From Stromatinia cepivora (Eukaryota > Ascomycota > Leotiomycetes > Helotiales > Sclerotiniaceae): DNA of 64,000 nucleotides. Both the position numbers and the translations under genes were made by a program. Under the pieces are notes generated by a model, which saw nothing but the letters and a program-made list of their open reading frames with translations, did not search any database and had not been told where the DNA came from. Below are positions 59,103 to 64,000 of this stretch, piece after piece. The DNA is taken from contig RCTD01000012.1 in the NCBI GenBank assembly GCA_014898415.1, positions 1-64,000 on the forward strand, written 5' to 3'. Each line of letters opens with the position of its first letter. The stretch's first letter is position 1.

Positions 59103-59662
59103 TAAGATCTAATCTTTTGAAAAAAATAGTATTTTTTATTGATTGTCTTTTTATAAAGTTTTCTTATTTATATTGAATTTAAAAAAATAAATTTTTTTAT
59201 TAATTAAAGAATAATAAAAAGTTTTATTATTGTTTTATAATTAATTAATTCTTTATTTTTTATAACTCTTATAAAAATGAGATACTTATACTTATACAAG
59301 GAGAAAGTATATCATACTTCAATCTTAATCTATAAGAAGAAGAATAGTAATATAAATAAAGTATAATATACTTTCCAGACTGCAAATAGTTAGTCATTAT
59401 AGTAACCGTAAAAAAAGAATAGTGGGTCATATTGAAATTCCGATATTAGTTGACCTATGACATACTTGAAATTTTAGATTATTGATCAATTCTGTCGGAA
59501 TTTGAAAACTCCGAACCCTAACCCACTTGTCGATGTCTTTTCTAAAAGGGTTTAGTGTATATTCTTGAGTTTTTACGGTAATCAGTTAAACAACAAACAA
59601 CAAACACATTCTCGCGAGCTCTACACAACTCATCAATAATTAAATATTCATCAAAAGACAGA
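59103..59662. other. AT-rich patch and promoter of the F-box-like gene
   Basis: 59,103-59,290 is nearly pure A+T like the left block; composition recovers from about 59,400. No gene seen. The last 100 bp include the CAACAAACAACAAAC-rich leader of the next gene. Confidence 0.5.
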
Positions 59663-61589
59663 ATGCATTTATATTTGAAGCCTTGTTTGACATGTGACAT
59701 TTGTCGCCGCTCCATAATTGAGGATGAAGATCAGGTACTTGCTTGTAAGCTTATCAAATCAATCTCCAATTTAATCATTGATGATTCTAACCTGAATTAA
59801 GTATTGAGAGGACCGAAATCCTACTATGGGCATACAAATGCGATAACCGTACCCCCCATACCATTAAACAGGCTGCCGATTCCTTATGGTACTGTGTATT
59901 CTATCGATTCACAAGTTACTTCATGGCGTATCTGCCGCGAATTACAATGCTCATATTGTCAGGACTCGCCAGAATCAAGCGTTTACCATATCACCTGCCT
60001 CAATACTATATCGAAATATATCTATCAAGTTGAGCCAAGAAAGGTCTTCAAAAAAATCTGCTATACCTCCTTATTTTTCAGGGCTTGGCCACGAGCTGGA
60101 AGTGATTATTACTGTGCACGAGAACCTCAAATGACTTTCCCTTCTACCTTGAGTAATGCGATAAAAGATTCCAACTCAGAAATCAAAGGTTTATTAAATA
60201 AATTATCTCTACTCCCACAAGAAATCATTCATATAATTGAATCATTTTGTCGAGACAGTGAATTATGGAGGGTATGGTCTTCTCTTGCATGGTCAAAAGC
60301 ATTTTACATGAAGAAAGTCTCAGGCCGTCTTCTCTGTGAACTAGGGAACTGGCAGCGTGGAAATCAAGCATTTGGCCCAAAGACTACTGAGAAGTTTGTT
60401 CTTCTTGCTATGGATAATCAGGGGCTTGTGGAAGTGAAGTTTTTTGAGCAGCGGCCAGTCAGTCAAAAGAGCATTGAAGGTTGGTGGTATACTTGTTTGG
60501 ATACCACTAAAGCTGGAGTTAGGTCTATTCGGGCCAGACTCAAGGTAACGAACTTTACGAATGATAATTCCAAGAAATATATTTGAAAATAAACTAACAC
60601 AACCTTAGGGGGGACGCATTTATCTGAATCGACGTCCTAAAGATCTTGCTCTTTGGGATACACCTAATATACCCGATCCAAAACTATATTTCTCTGCTGG
60701 GTCAGGGTCCATATCTTGCCGCACTCGAACAATTTCTCTAAATAGGCTTATAGGCATAACATTTTTCATGTCCCATGGAGCAGTCTATGCGATACATCCC
60801 CACTTCGGAGATAGTCCAGATTCAGTCTTACAAACTTACTATAGTATTCCGACTGGCCTTAGAAAGGGTATTAGCTGGGTCTTTATTCCATTGAAGTGTT
60901 GTTACATCCAATCTTTATATGTGCGGACTAGTAGTCGCTTGGCTGGTGTAATGTCTTTTTCTAGTTTAGTGGTAAGGTAATGCTATATTTTATTTTACTA
61001 TCACTAATGATAATGATAGTTGCAAACAAATAAGAACCAGATCTATCTTACTGGTCTTTATCCACATACCATCAAACTTTCAAAAAAACTCAAATTTCAA
61101 TCAATCGGCGTTGAGCCTTCTGTACTTATGTATAATGATCCTCCTTCACCTCACGTTCCAATTCAGCATTTTGGCTCACTTACATCTCAACAAGGCAGCT
61201 CAATACACATTCCTACTCGCTTCGAATTCCAACCATCCGATTATCATTATTCGATGGCATCTCTTGAGAATATACGAGCTGTTTCGACTTTTTGCGATAA
61301 CGCCGATGGCCGCTGTAGAGGTATCCTAATTCACTATCATAATGAAGATCAACAGGTTCTTGGTCAGTGTCGCCATGACTTGGTTCGCGAAGATTTTGGT
61401 ATTTCCCTGTACGGCTTCCACTGGCAACAATTTAACGTAGCTTATACTTCGTATGTTAAAGTCGCTTTTTCACAGAATAAACAAGAAATGGATATTTTAC
61501 GTGATAAAGGTTATGAAACAGCTTTGGGTGGGGAAGTAGTATGGTTATTCGATAGTCGACGGGATGATATATTCAAAATACAGAACTAA
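59663..61589 (+). CDS. Zinc-binding / F-box-like protein, full-length paralogue
   Basis: Four exons (59,663-59,744; 59,802-60,544; 60,609-60,971; 61,020-61,589) keep frame and give 585 residues. The N-terminus MHLYLKPCLTCDICRRSIIE has Cys 8, 11, 14; exon 2 adds WRICRELQCSYC and HITC (C72, C77, C80, H90, C93), together a likely split zinc-binding unit. An F-box-like segment follows at about 162-192 (LSLLPQEIIHIIESFCRDSELWRVW). The C-terminal 390 residues look like a beta-rich repeat domain (RPKDLALWDTPNIPD, ISWVFIPLKCCYIQSLYVRT, VVWLFDSRRDDIF at the end) that might bind a target. If the F-box reading is right it could be a ubiquitin-ligase adaptor; this is inference. The paralogue is at 52,907. 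Confidence 0.75.
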
Positions 61590-62475
61590 AGGAGTCTTGT
61601 TGATGGTAGTAGTGGTGCGGCAACAGGAGAAAAAAAAGCTGGAGGCAACGAAGATGAAGCTCCAGGAGGCTAGACCCGATCTTTAAGAGTCAATGGATTG
61701 CCGTTAAGCTGTATGAGGAGCTATACGAGGATTTCTTACTCGTCGTTGTGAGGCGTTAAAAGCATCGAATGCATCGATGTGAAAATAGTTGCTGGCTGCA
61801 TTGTATTAAGATTCAGGGAATTAGGATTAATTTCGTGGTATGTTGAAGCTCATCCAGTAGCAAAGGCTGGGGTTGATGTCGTGTGTATTCTGATCTAGTC
61901 GCCAGATACCATGATCGGAAGGCTACCGTTTATGCATATTCTCATCATCTGGTGTGAACCAATTATTCACATCGCATATTGTATTGTATTGTATTGTTTG
62001 GAAACTTCAAAGGGCTGTTGACTTGAAAATTGAATCCGGGTGGTGGGTGATGGGTAGTGGTGGAATACGGAACGGAAGGGCGATATGACATTGGGAGATG
62101 CTTAAGTCGGATATTATTCGGCTTATTACCATGGAGATTTTGTTTTGATATCACAAGTTCCTGAATACCATAAGTTCAGGATATGAAGTACTCCATAGGT
62201 CCGGCTCATTCATCAAAATATAGTGAATTCGGTGGTGTTCTTGATATTAGCCAAAGTGCCAAGGCACAATACTGCTTTTAAATAGCTATCTACTTTCGGA
62301 TTATATATCAATGTTTATATTTTGATATATGCAAAGTGAAGACCTGAAGTATCAACTTGCAGATTGAAAAGTTGTTAGATAAGGAACAAGTCACTCCCAA
62401 GTGATCCTGATGTTCATTCTCAACTAAAGCTATAAATCCTATTATGTATCCGATTGCCGTCGCCATATAAGTTGT
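61590..62475. other. Intergenic, converging 3' ends
   Basis: Between the F-box-like gene and the monooxygenase gene. No supported gene; a short TTGTATTGTATTGTATTG run lies at about 61,978-61,997. Confidence 0.5.
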
Positions 62476-64000
62476 TCAAATATCATCATACTTCGTAATA
62501 CCCTCCAGCAATCCCTTAATCAATAACGCTAGCCTCTTGCTTTGCCATCTGCATAAAGCCAAATTTCCACCCACGAACCAAAATCCTTCATGACCACTCT
62601 TTCTCCAAATAGTTCTAACCTCTCCCTCTTCATCAAATCCCCAAACATCTTTAACTTTGTCAGCCACTTCATCTCCAAATATCTTCCTGCACTGTGTTCT
62701 CATATTCAGATATCCCGTTGCAAATACAATTTCATCCGCTTCGACTATTGATCCATCTGCGAATTCCATACCATTTTCCTGAATACTCGTGATTTCCTGG
62801 CCTTGTTTAACTTTGATCTTCCCATCAATAATGAGTTGAGAACATCCGACATCAAGGTAATAACCACCACCACGTTGAAGATATTTAATCCAAAGACCCG
62901 ATCCATCTGGTCCTTTATCCAATTTGAATCCTGCCGCTTCAAGACCTTGAAGTAATTTCTCATCAATTTTATTGACCTGCTTTGTACCCTCAATGTTCAA
63001 CTTCTTAAGTACTGGATTTGGCATACTATGAAAGATCATATCGGCATCAAAAGTCGGGATTCCATTTTCACCATAAAGATTTGCTTGAGCATTGACACTT
63101 GTTTCCGAGCTAACAACGTATGTAGTTGATCTTTGGACAATTGTTACTTCGTAGCCATGTTCGTATAAATCTTGAGCAATGTCATGACCAGAGTTACAAC
63201 AGCCAACCACAATTGCTTTTTTGTTTTGACCTCGGGATTCGGTTGCTCCAGGGAATTTGGATGAATGAACGATTCGACCTTTGAAAGTATCGATTCCTTT
63301 GATGTGAGACGGGAAATTTGGCTCTCCACTTGCACCAGTTGCTTGTATTATATGCTACAGAGCATCAGTAGCTATTGAATGGGTTCACAGACCGACATAC
63401 CTTCGGGTGAATAATCCTTATCTCCTTCTGTCCATTCTTCATCCTCTCCAGAGTAACCGTCCATTGCTTACTCTCATCACTCCATGAAGTATCCTTAATA
63501 GTAGTTTGGGTCCAAGCATTGAGTTCCAATAAACTAACATATGCTTCGAACCAATCGCCAAGTTTATCCTTTGGGGTGAAAACTGGCCAACTTTCAGGAA
63601 AGGGTAGATATGGGAGATGATCAAACCAAACAGAATCATGGAGAACTAATTGATGATATCTTGTACGCCAGTTGTCACCTATTCGTTCTTCTCTATCAAT
63701 CATGAGAGATTGAACCCCAAGCATCTTTAGTCTTGCTGCTATTGTCAAGCCGCCTTGGCCGGCACCTAAGGAATGTTAGCATTGCACATAAACTGCCCAA
63801 TCCTCCCCAATTATGAAACTTACCAAGAATCAATACTGTCGGCTCAGTCTCATTCCCAAAATTCTTCTCGATATTCCTTTTATCCAACCAATTTTCCCTC
63901 TCAGTCCTCTCTCCATGTTGCACTCCATAGGGTCTCTTCTTCCCTACACTCTCTTCATAACCATTCAGATTTTCCAAGCAAGTATACAGTATAAAAATCT
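62476..64000 (-). CDS. Flavin-containing monooxygenase, 5' end beyond window
   Basis: Three exons are visible on the minus strand: 64,000-63,824 (partial), 63,765-63,401 and 63,354-62,476, with introns of 58 and 46 bp. The first junction restores VLILGAGQGGLTIAARLKML, the FAD-binding GxGxxG; a GDNWRTRYHQLVLHD block follows, the second junction gives HIIQATGASGEPNFPSH, then the NADPH site VVGCCNSGHDIAQDL and the FATGY motif in EIVFATGYLNM. This is a class B flavoprotein monooxygenase (FMO / YUCCA-like). It oxidises a nucleophilic N, S or carbonyl substrate with NADPH and oxygen; the substrate is unknown. The true start lies beyond base 64,000. Confidence 0.92.

Noticed and set aside
59500..59530. 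Telomeric repeat
   Set aside because: A single CCGAACCCTAACCC is present; there is no tandem array.

Overview
The window looks like a nuclear chromosome segment of a filamentous ascomycete, most likely a Leotiomycete of the Botrytis/Sclerotinia type. This is an inference from gene content and structure, not from a database search. Genes are compact, carry one to four introns of about 46-125 bp with GTNNGT-type donors and CTAAC/CTGAC-like branch points, and encode typical fungal proteins. Repeats carry the C-to-T / G-to-A signature of repeat-induced point mutation (RIP).

Layout. (1) About 1-12,480 is an extremely AT-rich block with no credible intact gene. It holds RIP-degraded transposon debris, including a readable Ty1/copia integrase C-terminus on the minus strand, a RIP-mutated LTR-like copy, an undamaged 282-bp solo LTR with perfect 5-bp target duplications, and decayed short repeats. 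(2) About 12,500-18,700 is a transition zone with a small secreted cysteine-rich protein, a GH11 xylanase with a CBM1 tail, and two less certain genes. (3) About 18,700-50,500 is the euchromatic core: a Bos1-type SNARE whose first coding exon is only the ATG, a protein kinase with an unresolved activation segment, a DUF4139 protein with LFG repeats, a secreted aspartic protease, GMP synthase, thiamine pyrophosphokinase head-to-head with MIA40, an OM14-like outer-membrane protein, a BTB protein and an AT-hook protein. (4) About 50,470-61,600 is mixed: two tRNA-Ile(AAU) genes and one tRNA-Ser(UGA), all with introns, LTR-like repeats that are sisters of the RIP-mutated copies in block 1, a PD-(D/E)XK-like gene with Gly/Pro/Ser repeats, and two paralogous genes of a zinc-binding plus F-box-like family. 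(5) 62,476-64,000 is the 3' part of a flavin-containing monooxygenase gene that runs off the window.

How the genes relate. The housekeeping genes do not form a pathway; the clearest regulatory pairing is the divergent THI80/MIA40 promoter. Secreted enzymes and a candidate effector lie beside the AT-rich block, as is common in plant-associated fungi. The F-box-like pair, one full-length and one shortened, has identical first-exon length, intron phase and cysteine/histidine spacing. All intron positions are my own reading of splice signals and frame; none has been tested against transcripts.
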